In this document: piece after piece, positions 34,430 through 47,110 of the stretch
Position numbering within the stretch: the stretch's first letter is position 1
Layout: each line of letters opens with the position of its first letter
Assembly (NCBI GenBank): GCA_030710515.1
Contig: JALBCR010002481.1
Coordinates: 107,501-171,500, forward strand
Direction of reading: 5' to 3'
Origin: Abscondita cerata
Taxonomy: Eukaryota > Arthropoda > Insecta > Coleoptera > Lampyridae
Length of the DNA: 64,000 bases
The notes under the pieces: generated by a model
What the model saw: the letters and a program-made list of their open reading frames with translations, nothing else
What the model was told of the DNA's origin: nothing
The model's database searches: none
Translations under genes and position numbers: made by a program

Positions 34430-34960
34430 TCAGCAGTAGTACCCTAGACCGCTCGAAACAGCTGTCTTCAATGGCCGCCGGTCGGCATCTTGCGACAAAG
34501 TACATGTGAATCAAACGTTAGTGATAGTTGCTCCAGCAATTGCTTTATTTTAAATTGATTTGGGTGCGACGTAGTACGGAGTTTCAAACTTAATTGAATC
34601 GGACAGGGCAATTTTAATTGCAGATTTTATCAACCCCTTCATTTACATTAATTGTTATATATCGAGGAAGGTTGCCTGCTGGTTTACCTCCCTGTGTGGG
34701 TGTTTTACTCGGCTTCTTCGGACGTTTATATTAAACGTGTAGTTTTAGAACAACAAACGTTAAGTTTGTATTCGGACCCTTCTTCAACCAGGTAAGCAGT
34801 TGATTGTCGCTGGAATATAATTAATTGTGCAGGAGAGGTTTCAGGGTTCAGTGATTGAAGAGTAAGTGAGAAGATAAATCGAACGATGCAGCAGACTCTA
34901 CCGATATGTTCAGCCGAATCGTTGCGTCAAGAAACGGAGTATGATAGAATATGTAACGGC
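34430..34960 (+). other. GC-richer patch, possible 5' exon/promoter
   Basis: This stretch stands out from its AT-rich surroundings, with several CpG-containing words (CGCCGGTCGGC, GGGTGCGACGTAG). It contains a strong splice-donor match ACCAG/GTAAGC at about 34790. A short frame beginning at 34885 (MQQTLPICSAESLRQETEYD) ends within 120 bases. It could be the first, mostly untranslated exon of a host gene or the promoter end of a retroelement. I recognise no homologue. Confidence 0.25.
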
Positions 34961-34964
34961 AAGT

Positions 34965-35057
34965 TCTGCGAAACAAATTTTATTACTTGACAGTGTGTTG
35001 CCGTTAAGAAATAAACAAAGACAAAATGCTGCGAAACAAATTTAATTACTTGATAGA
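34965..35057 (+). repeat. Spaced direct repeat, 28-bp unit
   Basis: TGCGAAACAAATTTTATTAC at about 34966 recurs as TGCGAAACAAATTTAATTAC at about 35030, each followed by TTGA; the spacing is 64 bp. The sequence between includes another ACAAA-rich stretch, suggesting a local tandem duplication with unit 64 bp. Confidence 0.7.
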
Positions 35058-37369
35058 TTTTGCGGTTTAGAGAACAGAGAACTATCTTCTGACGTTCGTT
35101 ACAATGTGTAGCAAAAAATATCATATACAAAATGTTTCTATTTCTTGACTCAGTATTCATTATTCTTGCTGTTAAAATAAAAATATCTTCTGATATTGGA
35201 CCGATTAATGTAATAACCGCAGTTGCCAACGTGTTGTAAGGGGCTTTATTAGGTCAAGAAACTTAAATAAACAAATGAAAATTTAAGGTATTAAGATATT
35301 AAATGTCAGGTAATCAACTTGTCAACCAAGCTAGATAAATACCACCGTACTATATAAAACAAACGGCACGGGTTGTTAACCTTGGTGTTGATTGGTTCAA
35401 AATAGGAGAAGGAGCGGGATTAACGATGGGAATCTACAAAGGTGAAAGTTTAAAATCGCGGTCGCAATTGAAGTTGTTGGGGTGCTTAATGATTTCTATA
35501 CTCTCCTTGATTTTCCTATTAAAAAGGAAAAAAGATTTGGCAATCAAAATGGAATTCAGTCTAGAATCTAACATGATTGACAAATTGATTGGCTATTTTG
35601 TAGTCTACCTTGAACTTTCGTTTTTTGTTTTAAGTTTCTCGCTTTGATAAAGTCCCTTACGAAAGGTTGGCAACACCGTCTGTGGAAGCCTCAGTTCTTA
35701 CATTATTCTTGCTGTTTGGAAAGAACAAATTTGGTTATTTTGTCCTTCTTGCATATTATTGTTCGAAAGTGGTTGATTACGTCTAAATTTTAAATTATTT
35801 TCTTATTTTTATACTGCATGTATATATTACTTAAAAGAAAAAAAGAAGAGTTCATATTAGTATCGGGAACCTGAGCTACTAAAATATGTTACTTCTCGGC
35901 TAATAGAAGCGAAGATGAATGTTCGAATCCAAAGTAAACACAATCTAAAACTAACCTTAATATGTAAGTAGACTCAAGACGGATCAAACCAATCTGAATA
36001 CAAACATACTTTATTCAGACAACAATGCTTAAATACGAAGAAACTCATTCCATTTTTTGTGTCTAAACGCCTGGTTTTTGGTAACACATGTGTGGGAAAA
36101 ACTATTTTTTTGCAAAACCCAAGAACTTCTTCTCTATAGTATTCTAGACCAATCCAATTTCCATTTGTGCGCAAAACAGATAAGGAAATAAGAAAGAAAG
36201 GTGGGTACGTAGAAAGCCAAATTAACATTAACATGAGAAAAGTTTTAAACACAGATTTGGTGAGTGGTGCCTAAAACTTGTTTATAGACTTTTAATTGCA
36301 AACTGGTAAAGTGAAAATAAATAGAAGTAAATTGTTTCTCAAACAAAAGAGCGTGTTTAAGAGAAATTTAAAGACGAGTTAAGACTAGTTATCAATAGAA
36401 ACTAAGAAATAACGACAGACATCACTAGAATAGATATCAAACTTCTTACCAAGTTTAAGATTTTTTGCATGTAGTCATGGAAGTGAAAAATTGTAAATAT
36501 GCATTAAATACCTCAAAACCTATATGGTCAAAATATTTCTGGTTTCAAACGTCCTCCGGATTCTATAAGATCCAGAAACATAGTCCAGAAGTAATACGCC
36601 ATGCAATAATGTGTAATGAAAATGTGGGATAAACTGTCCATCTATATAAAGATCAGAATCGACATGTTGCATATTTTTAAAGTACTGCTTCAAAAATTTT
36701 TATCTTTTATTTTTACACTCTTAACCAAAAAAAAACAAACAACGTTAAAAAGAACTTTTGTCCTTTTAAACATTAATATTCGTTGTGGTTTTAACTGTGA
36801 CTATACAAAACCACACATCTACCTTTAAAATTCTTGAGTGTAATAAAAATTAACCTAACAAACCGATTTCTCGTCGTCAGAAACCTCCATGTATCGATTT
36901 TGATGAGTTTATAAAGCAAGAGATGGAAGAGTTTTTTGACCAGCTACTGGGTTTATTATGTGTCGTTTTAGTTATGCCTACAGTTAGAAATATTTGGATA
37001 TGTCAATGTTGTGACAAATATTAATCAAAGTTTCTAAAATATTGTATGTTGTCCATAAAGGTTTTCTTGTCAACGATTGTTAGAAAATACACCCTTAGCA
37101 CAAATGTTTTGTTATGGTTTCGAGTTTATTTTGACTACACCTAGTGGTAACTAGATTTCGTTAAGATCCCGTCATGAGATTCATGAGCAAATCATCAAAC
37201 TATTAAACGTGCATAATCTATTATACATGATGACTAATTTATCCTTTTTACTGGTCATCTTATAAATATGGTAGGAAGATGTGCGACGATTTTTAACCCA
37301 AAATTTTAACAACTTTTCTTTTACTTTTTGGAAGAATTAGAGTTAGAACGTTATAATGAAGCAAAAAAA
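35058..37369. other. Unassigned DNA
   Basis: No recognised gene. A frame at 35426-35647 has hydrophobic stretches that could be membrane segments but resembles nothing I know. A TATATAAAA motif at about 35351 is a possible but unsupported TATA box. The rest is AT-rich. Confidence 0.4.
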
Positions 37370-37560
37370 AGCTCTCCTATGCCCGGCCGGCCGTCCGTCT
37401 GTAAGTTAACAAGATAGTATAAAGCAAACCACCCGTCCGATTTTTATGAAATTTTGTACATGGGTCTTATTTATAATTCCGCAAATCTCATTAGATTTTT
37501 GGAAGCATAATCTATTTAGCCAAAAGGGACGTTAACTTAGATAGATTTTTGGTGACCTAT
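37370..37560 (+). repeat. Dispersed repeat, longer copy of the one at 1-95
   Basis: Begins in a GC-rich GCCCGGCCGGCCGTCCGTCT block and continues with ATTTTTATGAAATTTTGTAC and the segment shared with 1-95. Such GTCCGTCTGT plus GAAATTTTG text is common to interspersed repeats of insects, but the class is not identified. Confidence 0.6.
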
Positions 37561-38844
37561 TCTGCTATAACTACTAAATTCAGTTGGTGTGCAACTCAAG
37601 AAATAACTCATCATTAGCAAATTATATTTTTTTATCATTATTATAATATAATTAACCAAATTTTTAAAAATTGTTTAAAATACATTTAGAGGGCCCCAAG
37701 TTGGTGGCAACATAACCAATCAAAAAATTTTAATCAAGTGCGGCTCGAGGTTCTTCATTCCATTCTTCTTAATAAACTCTTTATATAACAATACTGTGTA
37801 GTGGGTTGAGATAAAGCATTTGGCTCTAACCTCTACCTCAATAAGTCAATTCAAAACTAATAATAGATTGCATTTGCATGTCCAGAACGAAAGATTTAGC
37901 TCAAAATTGATATTGAAATTGTATTTAATTCCTTAGAATGCGTGATAATTTTCTGTCTTTAATTAGTGAAAATCTCTTATATTTTCCCGTAGGTATGGTC
38001 GTCATTAGCTTTTGCATTTCGATTACTTTGGTAATTACATTTTAATTCTTCGAAGATTAGGAAATCAAAAAGCGTAGCATATTCTGTCTTCAGGTTTGAC
38101 CTTTCTTCTATATTCTAACTATCATTTCTGGGATTAAATTATTACAATGTGCCATATCAGTATTGATACATTTATGGATTCTCGTAGCATAGATTAAACT
38201 TTCTGTAAAGTCAAATACTTTTTTTTTATTTTGCTAAAGTAAAAGAATTTGTACTTTTATTTGTTCTCTATAATTCGAAATTATTTATTTATAAAAACCC
38301 TTTCAAAAGATTTAATTTTAAAAAACAATTGATGTTTGATTTAATACCAATCTAATCAGCTTTAATAGTAATGATTTATCAATGTTGTATCAAGCCTTAT
38401 TTTTTGAACAACCAATTCATCGGTACCACAAACCAACTCACTTACTGCGAGCTTTATCAACAAATTAAAAACGAGATTGCCTCTCAAAAAAAATTTTTAA
38501 AGTTTAAAAAAAATTTTGTAAAATAATCACTGTATTGCGTTAAAAATATAATTTTTAATCCTGGAAGGCTTGTTTTGATAAACACTTAATACAAATTGCA
38601 GATAAGATTTAAATGTGTGGCAAATCTAGTTTAACATTTTCATCCTTGTCGATAATTGTGGAACCATGAAGAATGAAATAATAGAAATACTGCTTAAAAA
38701 CCGATTTTTAACTAATTTGTTGTGTCTTAATAAACAATGCCATTTTGGTTTTCAGATGGTTTATCTAAAATAATTATTTCTCATTTTTAAGCACAACAAA
38801 GCCATTGTTGAACTTTTTTAGATACGAATCCAATTGTAGTGAAA
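37561..38844. other. Unassigned AT-rich DNA
   Basis: No recognisable features on either strand. Confidence 0.4.
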
Positions 38845-39201
38845 AACACTTAGTAATGGTAACAAAGATAATATTTTAACTCCCGCCATAAAGGACATTA
38901 TAGGTTCATAGTATGTAGATTGCAATATTTTCATCATCAAAGAAAAAGTAACAAAAATGAAAAAAAAAATTGTAGTTGTTTGGTTTTAATAAATGATGAA
39001 AAATAATTTTTTTTTAATTCAAACAACTGGCATTAAAGTTTCAAAGAACATTCGAAATAAATTATACTAGATTACGTCAATTAAGCATCTTTAATGAAAT
39101 GTTTGTAATTGTCACCAAATTTAACATTATGTGAACAGTCACGAGATGGCCCTACCTGTGTTCATTCCGTAACAAGTCCATGGATATTCTCGCACGCTTT
39201 T
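38845..39201 (+). repeat. Dispersed repeat, copy A (partner 44095-44522)
   Basis: Matches 44095-44522 in the same orientation in several blocks: GGTAACAAAGAT, CATAGTATGTAGATTGC, the ACGAGATGGCC(C/G)TACCTGT block, CATTCC(G/A)TAACAAGT, and ATATTCTCGCACG at the 3' end. Intervening parts have diverged. The two copies lie 5.2 kb apart in direct orientation, but I see no retroelement genes between them, so an LTR pair is not supported. Confidence 0.65.
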
Positions 39202-40480
39202 ATTTTAAAATACACTGAAGAAATTTTTTAGTCATCAATAGAAATCTATTAACTACTATAAAAAATCTGCATACAATAAGCTCCAGCAAGGTTGTTCTTT
39301 AGCTACAAGCAATTATACCTCTTAGGATGTAACTTTTAGTCACTGCAAAGCTGCTTGTAAATATTCGACTATCAATTTTATGTTAGTGATCTTTAGTCTC
39401 AAATACTTTATTTTTGAGTTACTAAAATTATGCCTTTTAGTGATTAATTTTTTTTATAGTTCCTAAGTCAAAATTTTTTAGTCATTATCGTATACTTTTT
39501 AAATGGTATAAGAGTTCTACTAGTTTTATAGATATTAAAACAATAGTTTTTTGATAGAAAAAATTATTGTAGCTATTTAAAATTAACCTTGGTATGCGGG
39601 TGCTTCTTCGGGCTGGTGTCAGATCAGATGGCCCAAAGAAGCACTTGCATACCAGAGGGTTTGGAAACGTCGCCATTCACTGCATCTGGTTGTTTTATGT
39701 TAAAAATGCCTATCTGCTCAGAAATCTTCCATTAATAAAATGTTCAGAAGTATTATACTTCTCTGGCAAAATAATAAATTCAATAAAAAAGAAAGAAGAA
39801 AAAAAAACAATTTATAAATAAAATTGTAAAGTATTCACGAAAACTTGTTCAGTGCGTAACTGCAAACATGTAACTGCACAAACTATACAGAGTTAAATGC
39901 GATGCAGAGATTAAAAAATGTAGATTCGGTAATTCTTACGATAACATGCACACTTTGCAACGTAACAGAGAGTAATAATTAAGCAAACATTCCTGGAAGA
40001 CACGTTATACTTTGATGATTCACTTTACTTTTAATGAATAGAAAACATGTTTTTGCCAGCATTTTTGACAAAAGAACATTCAATTATGAACTAAAACAAT
40101 TTCTATAGTGACTAAGAGGTAACCATAAAAAAAGGTTTTAAAAGCATTTTTCTCAGTGTAGAGGTAGAAAAAATACATTCCGATGACTTTTATGAAAATT
40201 AAGCGTTTATATACGGTATTCTGCAGTGAGAAAGTAAAATTAAAAATAAAAGGAGATAACTATGTGAAAAGTAAAAATAAAATTTTTTTTGGCTGTACAA
40301 TTGTCTATGACGAAGAAAACGTACACTTCTAAGTTAATATTGATACGAGTGCTATTTTACACGTTCTTGAATATCCACCTATAATTGCATAAGTTAGTTA
40401 TACTTATTTTCATACTAAGACGTCCTCATAGTCAAGAAAAAAAGTCGTTTTGAAAAATTAGGTTTTCCACTCGTTTGTTA
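39202..40480. other. Unassigned AT-rich DNA with one hairpin
   Basis: Apart from the hairpin at 39590-39654 there is no recognisable gene or repeat. Confidence 0.4.
39590..39654. repeat. 65-bp hairpin, miRNA-precursor-like size
   Basis: Left arm 39590-39613 (TGGTATGCGGGTGCTTCTTC...) pairs with 39631-39654 over 24 bases with two mismatches (GCGGG/CTTGC and CGGGC/GCCCA positions), leaving a 17-nt loop. It is much more GC-rich than its surroundings. It could be a small structured RNA gene, a protein-binding site or an element remnant. Confidence 0.75.
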
Positions 40481-40482
40481 TA

Positions 40483-41495
40483 CAGTGTGAGTGTAAAGTA
40501 TGGAATAAAATTCATTAAATTGTAATCTTTATTTTTATGCAATTTATTTATTATTATTTCCATCTTTTGGTATAAATCAACCTTTTCTATCTCCACCAGA
40601 GGTGGCGCAACAGAGGGTAACTTAAAAATTTTAAATGGCAATGGGGGTCAAAAGTTACATTTTCCAAAAGACCATTTCATTCTCTATGCAGCAATGTAAG
40701 CATAATCAAAATCGGTTGATTAGAACAGAAAAAAAGTAACTTTTAATATTTTTTTTACACTAACAATTTCTGGTTGCATTTTCTATTAATAAATCGACAC
40801 AAACAACAGTTCCTTAAAAGCATTACACAAATCTCGACCTATCCGCATAAATGATACATTTCTATCACAACCAGCGTCGGTGCAACGGAGGGCGATTTGA
40901 AAATTTTAAAAGGTACTAATAGTCAAAAGTTACATTTTTGGAAAGATCTTTTCATCTTCTATTTAGCAATGTAATTGTTTCTAAAATTGGATAATTAGAA
41001 CAAGAACAACCTTTATCCTTACTGTCTTTCAAATTTTTCAAATTGCCCCACGGTACGCCGCCACTGATTGAGATACAAATGTATAATTTATATCTAAAGA
41101 AATGACCTAAAGAAAGATTTGGATGATGGTTTCAAGAAACTATTGCTTGTTTCAATTATCAATAATAAAAAATACAAGCAGACAATCATATTAATGCTGA
41201 AAAATATTCAAAGTAATTTTTTAATTTTCCTGTTCTAATCGACTGATATTGAAAATGCTTTTATTGCTACATAGAGGATGAAATGGTCTTTCCAAAAATG
41301 TAACTTTTGACCCCATTGCCACTTAAAATTTTTAAGTTGCCCCGTGTTGAACCGCCACTTTTGGAGATAGAAACGGTTGATTTATACCAAAAGATGGGAA
41401 TTTAAAAATAAAAATTGATTTGTCCGAGGAAAATTGCACAAAAATAAGGATAAAAATGTAATAAATTTTATTCCATACTTTACACTCACATTAAA
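40483..41495. mobile_element. Modular fold-back element, ~1 kb
   Basis: Ends CAGTGTGAGTGTAAAGTATG (left, after TA) and, inverted on the right, ATGTGAGTGTAAAGTATGGA. The inverted terminal regions are about 250 bp (40483-40735; 41228-41495). A roughly 150-bp internal module (CTCCACCAGAGGTGGCG, GGGTCAAAAGTTACATTTT, GGTTGATTAGAACAG) recurs in diverged form at 40860-41010 in the same orientation as the left arm. A piece of it is present inverted at 41030-41095. The architecture is therefore plus, plus, minus, minus. Non-coding. Confidence 0.85.
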
Positions 41496-41768
41496 GGTTT
41501 AGACTTAGTGAATATGGCAACCATTATACTAAAAATCCAACCACCTTTTATTGATCTATTTTAATATATGTGTTTTTATTGATATAAAAAAGGTGTGCAA
41601 TTTTAAACACACGCAGGTATTCAGTAGACAAAGAAGGAGCTATATAGCCACGTGTTATATCTAAATAACAATGTTGAACAAAGAGTACTTTTTAGCTCAA
41701 AATTGTACTTTACTAAAGGCGTTTCCTCTAAAACTTTCAGTATTTATTATAATACCCACATATACTCA

Positions 41769-42254
41769 GTATACTATTGGCGCGGAGTAATAAACCTGTC
41801 AGAATTACGAATCTCCCGTATTGCAGTGGCGTAGGTACCTGATACGTTTGGAAAATCATATTTTTAGTAGGTAAATATATTATAATAGTAAAATCTACCT
41901 TGATATAAATTATTATGTGGTTATATGTTATTTATTTTATTTGTATAGTAGATCACATTACAAATTTTACTTCTTACATATTATATACGATTATTTTTGT
42001 ATTTTGGTATATTACCCACATCTACGGCTATGATTCTCGTTTCGTCAGTACCTGAGCTGATGACAACGTGCTTATACAGCTTAAGCTATTGTTCTCAGAC
42101 CCTAGATTCGTCGATATGCTGCAAGAGCGGCACAATGATCGTATTTTGGTTAGAATTTATTGGTATTTACTTAACCGTAGAAGTACCGCTTTCACAAGAA
42201 AATAAAGAACTATTTCAAGCAATTATGATTTATTACTCCGCGCCAATAGTATAC
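41769..42254. repeat. Perfect 26-bp inverted repeats 434 bp apart
   Basis: GTATACTATTGGCGCGGAGT plus AATAAA at 41769-41794 occurs as its exact inverse at 42229-42254. The flanks are not inverted copies. The spacer holds a 99-codon plus-strand frame (41997-42296) that is not recognised. They could be the ends of a small element or a recently inverted duplication. Confidence 0.85.
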
Positions 42255-42296
42255 AGACTTATAGCACAAAATATTTTTGTTAAAAATATGTGTTAA

Positions 42297-44094
42297 TAAA
42301 ATCACCTTAAAATTCCATAGAATAGTAAACAATATAATATTATCAGCACTTTCCTCTCGAATCGAAATTTAATTAATTTATGTAATTTAATTGTTTGTAA
42401 GTACACATGTTTCACGTACCTATTTCATTGCTATTCCACACGAGATCCAAGTTTGTTACGTAAGTGGATCCATCGTAAGCTCCATTTGGAAATACAAAAG
42501 CATTTAATGCTGTGATACATGCCAAAAAAATCTAACTTACTTACATTTTTATATTTACTTGTTTTAAGGCAAACATTTTTTTTATTATTGATTACAATAA
42601 TTTAATTTTCTTTATACCTATATTTTATTTTTAAACTTTTGTTAAATACATATATACATGTGTGATAGAATGGGAGAATCTATTATTAATAATTAAAAAT
42701 ACTATAGCAAAAAATTCAACATCAATTTCGTTGTATAAGAAACTGTATGGAAACGTTAAGTAAGTTTTATGTCTGCTTTCTTTTCAAACTTGGACATCAA
42801 AGCTAGATAACAGTTCATTATGGCAAAAACCCATTTCCGGATATACATCATCAATCATAATCGCAAAAATGTGAAATGATGAATTGAGAAAGTCTGGATT
42901 AGAAAGTTTCAAACACAATATCTTGTTTGTTTGATCATAAAAAGCAAAATATCTTATCAAATATCAACAATACATTCAACTTTTGTTTTAAACATTTATA
43001 GGATTATTTTTAGAAAAAATTTTACTGAATAAGTAAACAAAATATAGGTACTGAAAGTAATAATTTGGTTATACATGCATCGTACTTGCACTTCAAGTCA
43101 TTGGTTGTTAATTTGATGATTGTTTACCCTCATATAAAAAAAAATCTCCAATACTTTGTAATAGAAAAATAATAAATATGTAATAATTAGATATTCTATA
43201 TTGTGCGCTATGTACAGAATAGTATATTCTTTGACAAGTTTGGAATATGGCATATTCCGCACACGTGTAGACGGTTGCATGAGAACACTTTTTCTACGAC
43301 AGAGGAAATGTGTATCAATAAAAGAGGTTAAAAAATTAACTTGTGTACGAAATTAATAATGGCAGCAAATTATTGATTATTATTGAGATTTAATCTAATT
43401 TCAGATAATTGTTACGATAAATAAGGTGGTAAATCATTGAATTAGTTTCTCCGGAAGTATTACACCCTAGAAAAATAAAAAAAAATATTGCGTGGCATCT
43501 GATTGCGTTCTGTCGAGATGCATTAGCAAATCTGAAACATTGTGTGTTTCTTATAATTTATTTGCATTTAAGCAAATACTTGAAGAGGTGCGCAATTTAT
43601 CTTGATGTGCAAAGTAAATGCTTGCTTTACGTTGATGGTTGTTAGAGGGATAGAATAAGCTTTCCATAAAATCAATAACTTCATTTTATTTTTAACATTC
43701 AATTGATTGATACTATCAAAATACTAAAAAAATTACCTTATTGACAGAAACCTTCATCAACAAATTGTAAACCACATTAGCCTTAGAATAAAATAAATTT
43801 ATTTAAAATCAGTTAACAACCTTGTATGTTAGTGTATTTCTTTAAATAAAATAACTAAAATAAACACATATTTAATAGAAAAATGCAATTTTTCTAAAAA
43901 ATAAGTCTGTGATCCATTTCTAAGTAACACATTAACATTTTAATAAATTGAAAAAAAATGATGATTTAACATTTCCTATTTGTAAACCACAACATTAGTA
44001 ATAAAGATGAACCAAGTAGAGGTAATGAACAACACACTAACTTATTAAGTTAAAGAGCCTGTTTGTACTTTAGGTAAATATTATAGTTTTATTG
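42297..44094. other. Unassigned AT-rich DNA
   Basis: Nothing recognisable on either strand; the sequence is AT-rich. The last part may belong to the repeat that starts at about 44095. Confidence 0.4.
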
Positions 44095-44522
44095 TTTATA
44101 ATTGTGGTAACAAAGATGTTTAGTTTAACATTTTTCATATATGGGTAAGCTTTAGGTTCGTAGTATGTAGATTGCGATACTTTTATCAGTTAATAAAAAT
44201 CTGACAATAACTAAAACAAATTTTATATTTGTATGGTTACAATAAACTATAAATTAGCTCTGTTATATAAGTAGCAGATTACACTGTCAAGCAACATTCA
44301 AGTATTTGGAGGTTAAGTTTTAAAAAAATTAATTTTACATTTATATGCTATTAAAATGAGTTATACTAGAATTTAAAAATTAAATTCTGCATTTATACTA
44401 CTACAATTAAGAATAATAATAATGCAATAATTGTACCCAAGCGCAACGTTATGTTAAGAACAACGAGATGGCCGTACCTGTAATCATTCCATAACAAGTG
44501 TAAGAATATTCTCGCACGGTGT
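44095..44522 (+). repeat. Dispersed repeat, copy B (partner 38845-39201)
   Basis: Direct-orientation partner of 38845-39201, sharing GTAGTATGTAGATTGC, ACGAGATGGCCGTACCTGT and ATATTCTCGCACG blocks. Non-coding, family not identified. Confidence 0.65.
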
Positions 44523-45599
44523 TTTTGAACCTAACTATTCTTCAACTAAAAATTAATCCAGAATGTTAGTATTCTAGAATAGGAGTAGAAAAAAGCTGTT
44601 TCTCTATATGTAGAATATAATACGTAAACTGTATATGTACTTTCTATTCAAAATTACAAAATGACAGTTATATTAAATTAATACATAACTGTTTATTGCA
44701 GATTTTAAAAAATTGCTTTTTAGTATTAGAGCCAATTGTGATTTTTTAATCATACTTTAACGAAATCAAGATGACTATAGACGTTTACTCTATTAACAAT
44801 TTAATCACAAAATGTTTTTTTCATCTCTAATAGAAAAGTAATCTCAAAAAAACGATCAAAAAGTAAGACACTCTATACTAGATAAAATAAAATAATCTCA
44901 CTTTAATACAGTTTTAATTAACGATTTTTGAATTTGCTGGATCTTGATTAGGATTTTAGTAATACAGCAGTAATTCCTCAGTCTGGAAAGAATGCTGTAA
45001 CAAGAAATTGTTGAAAAATTTGTATTTATTTTCTATCAATGTCTTGAACTAATTGTGTATCCGAATTAAAGATTGAAACTTAGCATTAAACGTAGGTGTA
45101 ATAAAATTATACAAATAAGCATTACAATTAGGGAATTAATATGAAATATACTCGTAATACCATGGATATGATGGAGTGCCAAGGTAATTTTGTTGTTCTT
45201 TTTCTATGGTTATTAATTCTATGTTTTGTTTGGTTCGTCTTGTGTAACATTTTCCGCGTTTGAATAACATTTTATTGATTAAGTTGGATGGTTCTAGAAT
45301 TTCTCTATCGTCTTTGGTGTAGATGTTTCTGGATATAGTGTTATCCTTGTGTATAACTAATCTTTAAGTTCTTTACTAAGTGGTCTCATTAGATGTTATA
45401 CTTAATACGTTTATAATTGTTACATATTTATGGATGATACTTTCTGAAGAATTTTTGGGCTATACTGAAGTATAAGTTCATAATTTAAAACTTACACAAT
45501 TATAAACTTATGCTCAAGTTTTCTAAAGAGTCTCAAAAGGAGAAAACAGCTGTCAAGTAATTCTCGGTGTTTGTTTTAATTGTACAATTTTTTGCCAAT
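44523..45599. other. Unassigned DNA
   Basis: No recognised coding. Lies downstream (minus-strand sense) of the jockey-type ORF1 remnant and could hold eroded ORF2 sequence, but I could not match any reverse transcriptase or endonuclease motif. Confidence 0.35.
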
Positions 45600-47110
45600 T
45601 TACTACAGCTCAGTCAGCCACCCTCACGAATAGCCGTTGAGATGTTTAACGGCCAAGAAACTTTGTTTATCTCTGTGATCCTTTGCTTTGTTTTTGCTTT
45701 GCCAACTTGTTTGCGAGTTAAATTATTGGATTTTTGTTTTTTTATGGTTTAGAAGAGTTGTAGGGGGTATCCTACTTTACTTTTAATTTTTAGGTTAACC
45801 ATTTTGAAAATGTTTGTGAATTTTATGTGTTTGGGTGTTTCAGTTGTTTCTTTCTTGATGTTCTTATTTGATGGCTCTTTGAATGCTGTTTCTCATCTAT
45901 TCCTCAGTAAGATTTGTGTTGGCAAAGTCGGCTAAAATTTGACCTAGTGTTTTATTGGCTTTGTTCACCGTTTTGTCCGAAATTTTACTGCTTGATGCGT
46001 TGTTGATCATCGTTGTTTTCTTCAAGTATATTGGATGTTGATCATGCTTGACGTTTTTCAAATTCTTTTTGCTTTTTTTCTCTACATTTTTTTGAGGTCT
46101 GGTGTCCTTGGATTTGCTGACAACTTGGTTGTTGGGGTTTTTGATTCATTTTGTGAAAGTTGATAGGTGCTCACCTCCATAGTTTAAGATTGAATGTCAC
46201 TAGTTTGAAAAAAAATTCGTATTTAATGCGTTTAAAGTCACCACTGCAGTTGTTTTGCAATTGACCAAACATCTAGCATCGGAAACATTGTACAATCACA
46301 GATGTTATTCTTAACAATTCCTCAATCACTGTATGACAGCAAACCTCGGTTATATTATAGATGGATATGCGTTATTTACTTATTTCAATTAGTTCTAATG
46401 GTGCTGGGTGTTCGTATTGTCAGTTTATTCAAAAAATCATATTAGTTGGATAAGTACTTGTGTAGGTTTGCTTGGACACGAGGTTTATTTGTATTATTTA
46501 TTTATTTTTACTAGCACCAAAGTTGCTGTGTGTCCGTTTCGCACCTTCACTTTTGCTTGTCTGAATGAATCTCGTTTTGGGAGGAATACTGCATGTTCCT
46601 CTTGATGACCAAAGATTGTACCTGTAGAATTTCGTTTCTCACGTTTCATCAGCCGTCAGAGTTTGGGGTAGTCTTTTTGGATTGAGGTTCGACTTGTGCA
46701 ATAAGTGTGACTTTTTACAAACTTATTATTTTTATCATTAGTTATCTTTCTGATACCATTTAGTTTTTGTCCGTCAGGATTAATAGCGCTATGTTTCGTT
46801 TGTCGGTAGGTTAAGTATTGGCTGCAGGGATGCATAGATTATTTTCAGTGAAGATCAAGGTCGAAAAGTTTTGTTGCGAATGATGGATTTGTCGTCTTTA
46901 TACAACTTGAAAATTTGTTTACGGTAAGGACAGTAGCGGGTTCGTATTTTTTCGATTCTTTATTTTTAATGAGGATTTGTCGAAGGTACTTGAATGCTTG
47001 TTGTTTGCTTGAACTTTAGATTTGCTAGGTTCGTCATCTCACCGGTTTTTGTAGTCATTTGAAACCGTTGTGTCAATATCGCCATCGTTTGCTTAGTAGT
47101 CAGCATTATA
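45600..47110 (-). pseudogene. Jockey-type ORF1 (Gag-like, zinc knuckle) remnant
   Basis: Minus-strand frames contain CFRC and FGQLQNNCS at 46290-46235, the first knuckle of jockey/I-type ORF1 proteins (QCFRC..FGH....C). NYGGEHLSTF follows about 60 bases on, like the CGGEH of the third knuckle. Downstream is a Lys/Asn-rich tail (SKDTRPQKNVEKKSKK, LGQILADFANTNLTEE). Upstream, minus-strand text to about 47100 includes LTYRQTKHSAINPDGQK and LNGIRKI. All frames are broken. The protein would bind element RNA. Assignment rests mainly on the knuckle pattern. Confidence 0.55.

Noticed and set aside
35426..35647. Hydrophobic 73-codon frame with nearby TATA-like motif
   Set aside because: No homologue or splice signals; the TATA motif alone is meaningless in AT-rich DNA.
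41997..42296. 99-codon frame between the 26-bp inverted repeats as a transposase gene
   Set aside because: No catalytic motif, and the frame runs through the right repeat.
38845..44522. LTR pair of a retrotransposon
   Set aside because: The repeats lack TG...CA ends and there is no gag or pol text between them.
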